This document shows, piece after piece, positions 1 to 11,300 of a stretch of DNA of 64,000 nt. The DNA comes from SP5GCR1 sp965199685. GTDB taxonomy: Bacteria; Pseudomonadota; Gammaproteobacteria; Poriferisulfidales; Oxydemutatoraceae. Location of the stretch: contig OZ241323.1 of assembly GCA_965199685.1 (NCBI GenBank), forward strand, positions 558,001 through 622,000. The letters run 5' to 3'. The translations under genes and the position numbers were made by a program. Under the pieces are notes generated by a model, which was not told the DNA's origin, did not search any database, and saw only the letters and a program-made list of their open reading frames with translations. Position 1 is the stretch's first letter. Each line of letters begins with the position of its first letter.

Positions 1-2
1 TT

Positions 3-3000
3 GGAGGGCTCATCGGGGAAAATCATGGAACGGTATCCGCCAGCTATGCCGAAGTCAATGTTCAGGGATCTAGCCGCATTGGAGGCCTCATTGGGGAGAG
101 TGAAGGTATGGTATCCGATAGTTATGCAACGGGTAGCGTATTCGGAGATTATCACGATGTTGGTGGGCTCATTGGACAGAGTGGAGGTATGGTATCCGAT
201 AGTTATGCAACGGGGAATGTGTCGGGAGACGAAATGGTTGGCGGGCTCATTGGTGATAACAGTAGCACGGCAACTAGCAGTTATGCCACAGGGAGCGTGT
301 TCGGGACTGAATTAATTGGTGGGTTAATTGGACGTGGTGACGCTATAAACAGCTACGCCTCAGGAGATGTGTTAGGAATAGAGCGTGTCGGTGGACTAAT
401 CGGGAGTGGAGACGCTGTAAATAGCTATGCTGCAGGAAGTGTTTCGGGAATTGAGGCAGTTGGAGGTTTAGTTGGTAAGGGGGGTAATATCTCTAACAGT
501 TATGCTACCGGGAATGTGTCGGGAGAACAAGAAGTCGGTGGATTAATCGGGAATAATGTTTGGGGGGAAGTATCAAATAGTTATGCTATGGGAAATGTAT
601 CGGGGACTTCCCATGTGGGGGGGGTGGTAGGCGATAATGCCGGAAGTCGTTCTAGCAATGAACCTCTAGGTGCCATATTCAACAGTTACGCCATAGGTCG
701 TGTTACAGGAACCCAATATATCGGAGGATTAGTGGGGAGTAATGTTTGTGTTAATTTAGATTATCCTGAAGGCTGTTCCAGACACTCAATCTCAGCAGGG
801 ACTATAACTGCGAGCTACTGGAATAGCAATACGAGCGGTCAGACTGGGAATAATGGTGGTACACCTTTAAGCACATCACAGCTAGTCACCCCGACAGCAC
901 CGAATGCGGTTCGTCCAAACCGTTATAGTGATTGGGATTTAGCTAACTGGCATTTCGGCAATAACGAACAGTATCCTGCTGTTCGCTATGCCGGGCATTG
1001 TGAGAGCATATCAAACAATGACCCGAACCTTAATCAAAACGACTTGGAACAACCCGATTGTGGCGATTTATTGCCGGGGCAGCGTTATGCGCATTTAATC
1101 GCTCTGAGTTTATCCGACAATGCGACACTAGAGCCGTCGTTTAATAGAACAATCCTAAATTATACGGCAAGAGTAGCCCCGTATACTTCCAGTATCGGAA
1201 TAGCGGTTAGCGCAGAAGATTCGGTTCGTACCATTACGATAAACGGCACGACGGTTACGGGTGGTAATGTACATACTGTCTCGTTGCCATCGCTTAAAAA
1301 TGTCATCAACATATCCGTGACCGCACTCGATTACAATGTAAAAACATACAGCATCACGGTGTGGAAAGTTTCCCGAATGAATTACGACACCAACGGCAAC
1401 AATCTGATTGAGATTAAAAATCTGCAACAACTTAGTGCGATGCGGTATGATTTGAATGGCGACGGCATCAGCGATATCGTAGGTAATCGCGATAGCTATT
1501 TAGAAGCCTTTGTTGGTTTTTCTGGTTGCTCTAGCGATTGTATTGGTTATGAGTTAGCCAGCAATCTTGACTTTCAGAACGATGACGATTATAAAAATAT
1601 TTCTAACAAGTCTAGCTGGACTAGCGGAAGGGGTTGGTTGCCGATATCGCAGTTTACCGCAATATTTGACGGCAACGAAAACCAAATTAGTAATTTGTTT
1701 ATCAACAGAAAGGATTATGGGATAGGTTTATTCAATGATGTAGGCGAAGATGCACATATTCGTAATGTCCGATTGATTAATGTACAAATTACAGGAAGAA
1801 GCCGTGCTGGTGGTCTAATCGGAAGGAATTCCGGTACGGTGTCTAACAGCTATGTTGAAGGGGAGATAGAGGGAGAGGACGACATTGGCGGCTTGATTGG
1901 ATACAATGGGCGCGATGGTGTTGTATCTAATAGCTATGTGAAAGTTAATGTGTCGGGGCATGACTCAGTAGGCGGTCTGGTTGGAGAGAATTCTGGTGGT
2001 GATATTTTGGGTAGTTATGCAACAGGAAATGTGTCAGGGCAGAGCAAAGTTGGTGGTCTGGTTGGGAATGGTAGCGGCATAGTGAATAGTTATGCGACAG
2101 CGAATGTGACAGGACGTAATCAAGTTGGCGGCTTGGCAGGGACTGGAAGCTATATTGAGAATAGTTATGCTATCGGCCCGGTTCAAGGCGAGAGATATGC
2201 CGGTGGTTTAGTTGGCGAAGGCACAGCAAGGCATAGCTACTGGAACATAGAAACCTCAGGGCAGTCAATTAGCGGTGGTGGTATTGGTCTGTCCGAACTT
2301 GACATGACTATTGCGACGATGCCCAACGAGAGTAACCCCAACCGCTATATTGGTTGGGATACGACGCATTGGCATTTCGGTAATACGCAACAGTACCCTG
2401 CGCTTCGCTATGTAGACAATTGTGAGCATACCGGCAGTAATATCAACCTCAACGAAGATACATCGGTACCAGATTGTGGTGATTTATTGCCCGGGCAAAG
2501 GGATGTGAGTTTAATTGCATTGAGTCTGTCAAATAATGTGCGGCTAAGCCCGGCATTTAACCAAGAGATAACCGAGTATCGTGCGCAGGTATTAATGGGA
2601 CTGGAACACCTTGCCGTTAGAGTGGTGGCGAGCAATGATGTAGAGGAGGTGACAGTCAACGGTAAGCCGGTGGCAAACGAGAGTTTGAATGCTGTGTCTT
2701 TAGGGGAGGGTGACAGTATTATTACGATAGTGGTGGTCGGCGGCAGAGGAGCTATTGCAAAATCCTATGTAATCACCTTAACACGACGAGGTAATAGTGC
2801 CCCACGAGTGAACCAAAGGTTGACCGACCAAATCGCAGAAGTCGGCGAGCCCTTCAGCTATGCGATTCCACAAAATACTTTCCTGGATGCAGACGGTGAT
2901 AGCTTGATTTACTATACCCGAGGATTGCAGCCATCAATTGACCCGTTTTCGGACGACGGCATCACGTTTGATCCGAGTGATAACACTTTTAGCGGTATAC

Positions 3001-4382
3001 CGGGTTATGGAGATGCCTCACAGGATACTGATGAACATATCATTACCGTTGGCGTTAATGATAGATATGGTGGCACTACAGAAAGTAGTTTTATGCTTTT
3101 TGTTAATAGCGAACCCACTGGCACTGTAGACATTGAAGCCGACATTACTAAAATGCAATTAGTGGGGCGGAACACTCTGGACGATGCAAATGGCGGGATT
3201 GTAGATATGGAGCATCAATGGCAAAAAGAACAGGGCAATGATTTCGTAAATATCCGCCGAGCCAAATCTCTATCTTATTTATTGCCGAATACCAAGAAAG
3301 CACGTGCTGCAGGTAATGTTTATAGACTCAATACTCTTATCACTGATGGTATCGGAGAGGTTTCAGGCTTTTCAACAGATTATGTTTTACCGAATTGGGC
3401 ACCTAGGGTTATGATCACAAGAAGCACACAAACGATAGTAGAAGGCGATGTTTTGTTTTTGGAGGTACAAGGAAGTGACCCTAATTTAGATAAAATCAAA
3501 TACAACTGGCAGCAGATAAGTGGCCGTAATGTAATGAAGAGTATAGAAAGAAGAAACCCCATACTAGAAGTACCAATCTCGGCTCAGGTTGTTGGCAAAA
3601 AACATAGCACGAGTATGCTAGTATTTGCGGCAACAGTACGGGACAAAGAGGGTAGCCGTAGCAGTGAGCAAGTATCTATTATTCTGGAAAAGATAGATAA
3701 CGGACAGGTTGCAGCACTTGGCTCACCCATACAAGATGGTCGTATGTTAACCGCACCGCCTATAGATTTGGCATCGGATATAGATGGTGAAGGTCGAGTG
3801 ACAGGTTATCAATGGCAAGTCAGTACGGACAGCCGTGTTACTTGGATAGATATTGCCGATGCAGGTACGGATATGAACTATATAGTGCCTCTCTCGACAA
3901 CAGACAGCACGGAGTTTCGAGTTTCCGTTAGCTACGAGGATGGGCAAGGACATTCAAGGTCGGTATTTTCCAGAGCTGTCACCTATGCGTTAGGGAATAA
4001 TCAGCCGATAATTGACTTACCAGTTCACAATAGCACCCTATCTATTATGAGTAGGGCGAGTACGGATGTTAGAGTAGTTGTATCAGATGCAGATGTAGCT
4101 GATGTACTAACGGTTACATTAAACGTCGTGGAAGGCGGCAGTATCATAGAATCTACACCTACCAGCATCACAGTGATACCGAATTCTGTGTCGACACGAG
4201 AAGAACAAGTATTCACTATCTTAGTCAAGCGATCAGGTAGTGCGAAAATTAGAATAGAGCTGACGGATGACAGCGGAGTTTCTGCTAATTCAAGCGCAGA
4301 GCCGGTAGTATTGAATGTCAAGACATCAACTGATGCGATTCGTTTGCGAGTCAAAGTATTTTTGGAGGGTAACCTTCAATGA
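3..4382 (+). CDS. Giant secreted GLUG-repeat / cadherin-like protein, 5'-truncated by window edge
   Basis: The frame is open from the first bases of the window, so the start lies upstream and 1459 residues are visible. An internal ATG at 108 is only a methionine within a repeat. In order it shows many GLUG repeats (GGLIG...NSYATGNVSG type); the block-closing SYWN/TSGQ and W-FGN-QYP-RY motifs; a PDCGDLLPGQR motif; a cadherin-like beta-sandwich domain (about nt 1100-1370); a new block starting NYDTNGNNLIEI near nt 1380 with a second GLUG set; a second cadherin-like domain (about 2510-2790); a dystroglycan/cadherin-type Ig module (about 2795-3110); and a long Ig-like tail. Almost the whole stretch is matched by the C-terminal part of the next giant (13229-17709), which suggests the missing N-terminus is also an S8 protease. 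Probable role: exported or cell-surface modular protein. The substrate is unknown. Confidence 0.85.
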   Translation, partial: GGLIGENHGTVSASYAEVNVQGSSRIGGLIGESEGMVSDSYATGSVFGDYHDVGGLIGQSGGMVSDSYATGNVSGDEMVGGLIGDNSSTATSSYATGSVFGTELIGGLIGRGDAINSYASGDVLGIERVGGLIGSGDAVNSYAAGSVSGIEAVGGLVGKGGNISNSYATGNVSGEQEVGGLIGNNVWGEVSNSYAMGNVSGTSHVGGVVGDNAGSRSSNEPLGAIFNSYAIGRVTGTQYIGGLVGSNVCVNLDYPEGCSRHSISAGTITASYWNSNTSGQTGNNGGTPLSTSQLVTPTAPNAVRPNRYSDWDLANWHFGNNEQYPAVRYAGHCESISNNDPNLNQNDLEQPDCGDLLPGQRYAHLIALSLSDNATLEPSFNRTILNYTARVAPYTSSIGIAVSAEDSVRTITINGTTVTGGNVHTVSLPSLKNVINISVTALDYNVKTYSITVWKVSRMNYDTNGNNLIEIKNLQQLSAMRYDLNGDGISDIVGNRDSYLEAFVGFSGCSSDCIGYELASNLDFQNDDDYKNISNKSSWTSGRGWLPISQFTAIFDGNENQISNLFINRKDYGIGLFNDVGEDAHIRNVRLINVQITGRSRAGGLIGRNSGTVSNSYVEGEIEGEDDIGGLIGYNGRDGVVSNSYVKVNVSGHDSVGGLVGENSGGDILGSYATGNVSGQSKVGGLVGNGSGIVNSYATANVTGRNQVGGLAGTGSYIENSYAIGPVQGERYAGGLVGEGTARHSYWNIETSGQSISGGGIGLSELDMTIATMPNESNPNRYIGWDTTHWHFGNTQQYPALRYVDNCEHTGSNINLNEDTSVPDCGDLLPGQRDVSLIALSLSNNVRLSPAFNQEITEYRAQVLMGLEHLAVRVVASNDVEEVTVNGKPVANESLNAVSLGEGDSIITIVVVGGRGAIAKSYVITLTRRGNSAPRVNQRLTDQIAEVGEPFSYAIPQNTFLDADGDSLIYYTRGLQPSIDPFSDDGITFDPSDNTFSGIPGYGDASQDTDEHIITVGVNDRYGGTTESSFMLFVNSEPTGTVDIEADITKMQLVGRNTLDDANGGIVDMEHQWQKEQGNDFVNIRRAKSLSYLLPNTKKARAAGNVYRLNTLITDGIGEVSGFSTDYVLPNWAPRVMITRSTQTIVEGDVLFLEVQGSDPNLDKIKYNWQQISGRNVMKSIERRNPILEVPISAQVVGKKHSTSMLVFAATVRDKEGSRSSEQVSIILEKIDNGQVAALGSPIQDGRMLTAPPIDLASDIDGEGRVTGYQWQVSTDSRVTWIDIADAGTDMNYIVPLSTTDSTEFRVSVSYEDGQGHSRSVFSRAVTYALGNNQPIIDLPVHNSTLSIMSRASTDVRVVVSDADVADVLTVTLNVVEGGSIIESTPTSITVIPNSVSTREEQVFTILVKRSGSAKIRIELTDDSGVSANSSAEPVVLNVKTSTDAIRLRVKVFLEGNLQ

Positions 4383-4520
4383 ACAGATGTTAATCCGAGC
4401 ATGGGGATATTACCAAGAGAGCAAGCCCAAAGTTGGAATGTGGGGCGATTAGAAAAATCGGCATTCTTCTTCTCTGAAAGGAGTGAACTGATATCGTACC
4501 AAGATATCCGATCTATTTGA

Positions 4521-4526
4521 TATAAT
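4521..4526 (+). promoter_or_regulatory. Candidate -10 box upstream of the propeptide gene
   Basis: A perfect TATAAT lies 32 bases before the chosen ATG at 4558. No convincing -35 box is seen at 16-18 bp. It overlaps an alternative ATG at 4525, which argues that 4525 is not the real start. Confidence 0.35.
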
Positions 4527-4557
4527 GGGCAGAAATAATTTTTCTACAGGAGATATT

Positions 4558-5244
4558 ATGAATAGAATAAAACAACAGGTCATAAGACACTGCGCTAAAC
4601 AAGTAATAATTTTACTCGCTTTAGGCGTGTTGTGGTTAAGTATTCCTGTGCAATCTACAGATAGCACATTCGGTTCTAGTAGTTTTCTTACCAAGTTTCT
4701 TATCTCTAATGCTGTTGCTCAGACGGATAATACTCAAGCGGAAGTATCGGAATCGGAAGACGAGGAACAGTACTATAAATATATGGATGGTGACACAGAG
4801 AGATATATTGTCTTGCGTCAGGATTTAGTTATGGAGAGATATAATCCTGAGCAGCAAGGCGGTACGGATAAACTGCCGCCTGATGCAATTATCTTTGACG
4901 ACGGTCAAAGATTTCGCGTCGTTAAAAAACAAAGTTGGCATCAAGAAGGCGATAACGATTTGTTCCCGGTTTTTAGTTCGGCTAGCAATGTGATAATGGC
5001 ATTACCGGGTGATGTGCTCTTGGTTTTTGACTCTGGTCAATCAAAACAAGAAATAGATGCTTTTTTTGTAAATCAAGGTATTGATCCAACTAGGGTCAGC
5101 ACGATGGAATATGCGGAAGATATTTTCATAATAAAAACCGAACCAGGATGGCCCTCTTTAGATTTAGCGAACGCACTTGCTGAATCAAAACAAGTTATTA
5201 TTTCTACTCCGAACTGGTTAAGCAACGAGATAGGTTTTGAGTAA
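4558..5244 (+). CDS. Exported stand-alone S8 (subtilisin) propeptide-like protein
   Basis: 228 residues. The ATG at 4558 is preferred over 4525 because an AGGAG Shine-Dalgarno lies just upstream and 4525 overlaps a TATAAT. The N-terminus has a basic stretch (MNRIKQQ...) followed by a hydrophobic segment (VIILLALGVLWL), consistent with a signal peptide or signal anchor. The C-terminal third has the pattern seen in N-terminal prodomains of proteobacterial S8 peptidases: a GDVLLVF strand, a helix with 'KQEIDAFF', an 'IFIIKT' strand, a 'LDLANALAES' helix, then a 'STPNW' end. The next gene is an S8 protease whose mature domain starts almost directly after its signal peptide, with no prodomain of its own. 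I infer that this is its separately encoded inhibitor/foldase. No homology search was possible; it could instead be a free-standing inhibitor. Confidence 0.6.
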   Translation: MNRIKQQVIRHCAKQVIILLALGVLWLSIPVQSTDSTFGSSSFLTKFLISNAVAQTDNTQAEVSESEDEEQYYKYMDGDTERYIVLRQDLVMERYNPEQQGGTDKLPPDAIIFDDGQRFRVVKKQSWHQEGDNDLFPVFSSASNVIMALPGDVLLVFDSGQSKQEIDAFFVNQGIDPTRVSTMEYAEDIFIIKTEPGWPSLDLANALAESKQVIISTPNWLSNEIGFE

Positions 5245-5307
5245 ATGCTTATGCCAACGACAACTACTAAATTGAAATTGCAGGTTTTATATAGGTGATT
5301 TAAGCGA

Positions 5308-8300
5308 GTGTCAAAAACTATCCCCCTTCGGCTAAAAGTTTTTAGCATCATATTGTTGTTATTCTTAACAATAGGAATACAGTCTGCTATCGCGCAGACT
5401 ACTTCTTGTTATGAACAAACCGAAAAAGGGAGTGATCCTTGCTATGATTTACAGTGGCAGCTAAAAAACACATCAGAAATAAATATTAATGTTGAGAGTG
5501 TTTGGGAGGAAGGTTATAGGGGAGAGGGGATCCTTATAGGTGTAGTAGATACTGGCATTGCTCCACATCCAGATTTGGATGCGAATAGATTGAGAGTTCT
5601 AGGTTTAACTGGAGGTTATCCTATTCCTTCTTTCTCTGGGCATCATGGAACGCAAGTAGCAGGCATTATAGCTGCAATTGCTAATAATGGGATAGGAGGA
5701 AGGGGTGTGGCACCAGAAGCGATGATATTTAGTATTACTAATATCAAACCAAGACTCTCAGGAACTGTTAATTTAATTCTAGATCCGCTTGATCTTTCTC
5801 GTGCATTGACGAATCGTAACAGAGAGGTAGCTGTATATAATAATAGCTGGGGGCTTAGTAATGTACAAAAAAGGGGAATTTATCTTGGTAGTGCATTTTC
5901 AGGGGGAAATGCTCTGTTTCAAAGAGGAATAGATATTGGTCTTAAAGAAGGTTTTGATGGTAAAGGGAGCGTCTATGTTTTTGCTGCAGGTAATAGCCAT
6001 TGTATTGGGAGAAATACTCTTTGCGGGTACAGAAACTCAAATTATAGCGGTTATGCAAATTATTATGGAGTCATTACGGTTGGGGCTGTAAATCAGCGAG
6101 GAAGGCGGGCTCACGATTCTGAAATGGGAGCTAATTTGTGGATTTCTGCGCCAGGTGAAGGTATTTTCACAACTGATTATAAAGGTATTTTTCCGTTTGG
6201 CCAGAGCGGTTATTCTGGAAATTTTAGGGCCACTTCGGCGGCAGCACCTCATGTTTCCGGCGTAGTTGCTTTGATGCGTCAAGTAAACGATAAACTTACT
6301 TGGCGTGATATCAAATTAATTTTAGCCGCTACTGCCAAAAAAATCGATGCAAATAATAAAGGGTGTAATTCTGACTTGCTTTTTTCTGAATGTGGTGGTA
6401 GCGGTAAATGGGAAGACGACGGAGCTAATAAATACGGCTCAAGTCTCGAAAAATATAGCTTTAATCATCAGTACGGTTTTGGTTTGGTAAATGCGGCCGC
6501 AGCAGTTGAGTTAGCTAAACCTGGAAACTGGATAAATGTTCCACAAATGGATACCACTGAAAAGAAGAATATTAATTTCCTGTCAAATTCAATAAGTTGC
6601 ACCACAAATAATGGTTCAGAAAAATGCAGTATGAGTAGTACTGTCACAATAAAAACAGATGATATAGATTTTATAGAATATATAGATGTTACATTAAAAG
6701 GTAGGCATTCTTCATTTAGTGATCTAAGAGTTAAACTAATATCTCCAAAAGGTTTTGAATCAGAACTCGCAGTTCCAGTTGTTAAGAAAATAAATGATAG
6801 AGGATACATAAATATTATCAATAGATACTGGAAAGATTATATAACATCCTGGCGTTTTGGTTCAGCTAGGCACTTGGGTGAAGATCCAAACGATGACTGG
6901 AAGTTGGAAATCATAGATAGAAAAACCGACGGAAACGGTAGTCGCTTAAGCAATATAAAATCTTGGGATATTAAGTTTTACGGGCATGTCTCGCCTGAGT
7001 TTTCCAGCAGCAATGCAAATCTTAAAAATTTGACTTTATTGAGTGATTTCTCAGGCAAAATTGATTTGAATTTTTTGCCCAATAGAACGCGTTACACCGT
7101 AAATGTAGATCATAGTATCGATCGTGTTAGGGCAATACCAGATCCGGCAGATAGCAAAGCAAGAATTAAAAATACTGCCGAAAATTTTATTGATCTTGAC
7201 CCAGGTCAAACACGCAATATAGAAATAGAAGTAACCGCCCAAGACGGTACTAAGAAGGTCTATACGATTGCGGTGAGGAGAGCTGTTGCTTCTGGGCAGA
7301 GTAACGAGTTGACTGGATTGAGTTTGTCCGACGGGGTGTCTTTAAACTTTAGGCGTGCACAAAGGAATTATCGGGTCAATGTTGCCAATAATATAAGGAG
7401 TATCAGAGTGACACCGACTGCTGCTAATCGTGCTACGAGAATTGAAGTTGACGGTCGGGTTGTGGTAAGTGGTAGGGCTAGTAATACCATTAGTTTGCAG
7501 GAAGGTTTGCGCACCGTTCGGATAGTCTTAACTACCGGCAGCGATAGGGAGACATATCATATTGAGATTATACGAGCGGCGGCGAGTGTTAATTTGAACG
7601 ACGATGCCACTTTGAAGGATCTTCGGTTATCAGGCATTAGTTTGAACGAAAGTTTCTCTTCCAACAGAAATAGTTATACGGCTGATGTCGGAAGCAATAG
7701 TCGCAGTGTCACCGTAATCCCCACGGCAAACCATCGCGATGCCACAATTACGGTAGATGGTTCTACGGTGGCAAGCGGGAGAAGCCAAAGTATTAGATTG
7801 AATTCCAATCAACAAACTATTAGGATCGTAGTTACATCGGAGGATGGCGGTTCTGTTAGAAATTATACGATAGCAGTAACACGGGCGCAGAGTAGCGATG
7901 CCGATCTGATTAGTTTAAGTCTGGGAAATGCTTTTCTAGGGCGCGACCGTTCCTCCCTAGGACTCGCCCCGGCACCGGTTACTTTTTCTCCCAGCCAAAC
8001 ATCTTATGTGATAAGCATCCATGAAGGACACAGCTTTCTTGAGATGCATTTGGTTGCTAAAGACCCAGCCGCAACGATTACGATAAACAGGAAATCGGCA
8101 AAAAGTGGTATTAAAAACAATGTGGATATACGAAATAATAATATAGTTTCAGTAAAAGTAACTTCTGGAAATAAGAGCGTTAGCAAGGAATATCGCTTTA
8201 GCGTGCGCAAAATTAATTTTTTCATCACTTCTCATTTAGCACCACAATTAAATAATTTGATGCTTGTGGAGCCTTCAGGGGAGCGCGTTATTTTGGAGGG

Positions 8301-11300
8301 AAGGAGAGGACGCAGAGGCTTTGATCCTCAGACAAGCAATCATGATGCAGAGGTTGATACAGATGTGAGATATGTCACTGTAACACCAGTTGCTCGTCGC
8401 ACTGATGGCGTACAACTCACGGTCAACGGTGACACGGTGGCAAGCGGCAGTAGCATAGATGTTGCTTTGGAGAAAGGCGATAATACGATTACTGTCATTG
8501 TCACACTTCTTGAAGGAGGCAATAACAATATCTATACGGTAGAAGTAGAAAGAGCTTATTCTGGCGATGCGACACTGAGTTCTTTGCGTGTGATCCATAA
8601 CATTGAAAAGGGTTTATCGGAGGAAATTGATTTGGAGCCACCTTTTTACAGTGGTAGAAGAGGTTACAAGGCCAGAGTAGGGAGCGATATTGAGTGGATT
8701 AATATATTCCCGCAAGCAAACGATAGCGAGGCAACGATTAGAATTAATAATCGTAGGCTGAGGGGCGACTCGGATAGTGTCAGGTTGAACGCGGGAGACA
8801 ATGACATAGAGGTAGAAGTAGAAGCGGAAAACGGCGATAGAAGAGAATATGGTGTAGAGGTATGGCGTGGGAGTGCCGACGATGCCACGTTGTCTAGCTT
8901 GAAGTTGTCGGGAGGCGTTAATTTTGAAAGAGAAAGATCTAGGAGAACATCCATCGGAACATCTTATCGGATTGATGCAGGGAGTAATATCAATAGCGTG
9001 ATAGTAACACCCATTGCAAACGATCCGGCTGCTTCGGTTACCATTGTTGCCAACGGTGAAACAGTAGGTAGCGGTCAAGTAGGGCAAGCCGTCAACCTAA
9101 ATGAGAGAGAAAATACTATTACCATTAATGTAGTATCAAAAGATGGTAATCGTACAAGAGGTTATACGATTAGGGTTGATCGCGCAAGTGGGGGCGATGT
9201 GAGTCTACGCAGATATCCAGATTTATCGGATGATATCCGTTTGAGAAGGAGCCTGAGCAATGACTCTCTATTTACTGGGGATGCGGATTATGACACCCGC
9301 TACATAACGGTTGAAATTGACACCAACGACACCGGCGCACATATTACGATAAACGACGAGTCGGTAGCGAGTGGACAAGAAAGCCGCAACATTCCGCTTA
9401 ATGTCGGAGTTAATATCATCACCGTGCGTGTCGTATCGAACGACCGTAGTGCCGAGAAAATTTATACGATAATCGTAACCCGTCTAGAAGTTTCTACGGA
9501 CTACGACAGCGACGACGATAATCTGATTGAAATTAGAAATCTAGAGCAATTATATGCGATGCGCTATGAGTTAAGGGATAGTGATTCTCATGCGGCGGCG
9601 TTTCCCGGCTATAATGTGAGTCGTAGTTGCCATAGAAGATGCATAGGTTATGAATTGATGGCAAACCTTGATTTCAACAACGATGCAAGTTATCAGGATT
9701 TAGGCAACAAAAGTAATTGGACGAGTGGCGAAGGTTGGTTGCCGATTGATGAATTCAATGTGCAGTTTGACGGGAACGGTTATAGCATCGCAAATCTATT
9801 TATAAATAGAATCGATGACGGTATAGGGTTGTTTTCCAAAATTGATGATGAAGCACATATTAGAAATATCGGCATCGTAAACGCACGAATTACCGGGCTT
9901 GATGAGGTTGGTGTTTTAGTTGGAGAAAACGACGGCGGTAAAGTTTCTAATAGCTATGCGACTGGTACGGTTACCGGAGATGACTCAATTGGTGGATTAG
10001 TTGGGCTTAACTATAACAACAGCATTATAACCAGCAGTTATGCCTCAGTGGATGTATCGGGTGATTATGCGATCGGAGGTTTGGTCGGGCGGAATGGTCG
10101 TACTTGGGATCAAAGTGGCACCGTATCCGACAGTTATGCAACGGGAAGCGTGCTGGGGCGGCATACAGTAGGAGGTTTGATTGGTGATAACTGGCAGGAG
10201 AGAGAAAATGAAGAGGGGGTTATATTGAATAGTTATGCGATAGGTCGTATATCGGGAATCAGTAGTGTTGGAGGTCTAGTCGGACTAGACAGCAGTGATC
10301 CTAGTAGTAGACAAATAACCAATAGCTATTGGGATACCGACACGACGCGTCAGATAGAGAGCGGCGGTGGCAGCAGCCTGACAACGGTGTTAATGATTTC
10401 TCCGACATCTCCGAATGCAACCGCACCTAACCGTTATACAAACTGGAATACAAATAAATGGCATTTTGGAAACAACCAACAATATCCTGCGGTTCGTTAT
10501 TATGAAAATTGCGGAGATTCAAATCAGCCTGATTGCGGCGATTTATTGCCGGGACAACGCGCGCACTTGATTGATTTGAGTTTATCGGGCGACACAAAAA
10601 TACAACCCTCGTTTAATAGAATATCCAACTATTATGTTGCCACCATAAGCCCAGAAACCTCCTCTGTAGGACTAACGCCGACTGCTAGCGATAGTACCGA
10701 TATAATTGCGATTAAAGAAAACACTATGACCACTTCCGTTGCCAACGGCGGCACACACACGGCATCTCTAGACACCGGCAAAAATCTTATCAATATCGTT
10801 GTTACTAGCCGAGACGGTAGCATGAGAACTTACACTATCAAATTATTGAGGATTACAACGGATGTTGACTACGATACCGATACCGATAATCTGATAGAGA
10901 TTGCTAACCTAGAGCAGTTAAGTGCGATTCGCTATGATTTAGATGGCAATGGAATTAGCGACGATGCCATCAATTACGAACTCTATCAACGAGCCTATCC
11001 AGGCTTTTCGGGTTGTGCCGATAGTTGTAAAGGTTATGAGTTGACCACTAATCTAGATTTTGATAACGATGATGATTATCGCGAAGCTGTTGCGAATAAA
11101 GATGCCTGGACTGGCGGCAAAGGCTGGCAACCCATAAGTGAAGAACTCAATAAGGCTTTCAGTGCAATATTTGAAGGTAACGGCTATACGATAAACAATT
11201 TGTTCATAGATAGAAGTGGTAGCGATAGAGTAGCTTTGTTTGGACAAGTGGCAAATAATACTCAGATTCGTAATATCGGATTAATAGATATACGAGTCAC

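Noticed and set aside
108..315. ATG at 108 as the start of the first giant gene
   Set aside because: The same frame is open and encodes GLUG repeats right from the window edge; the ATG is internal.
8275..9087. Long antisense frames across the giant protease gene
   Set aside because: They are mirror frames of repetitive coding sequence with no ribosome binding site or recognisable domains.
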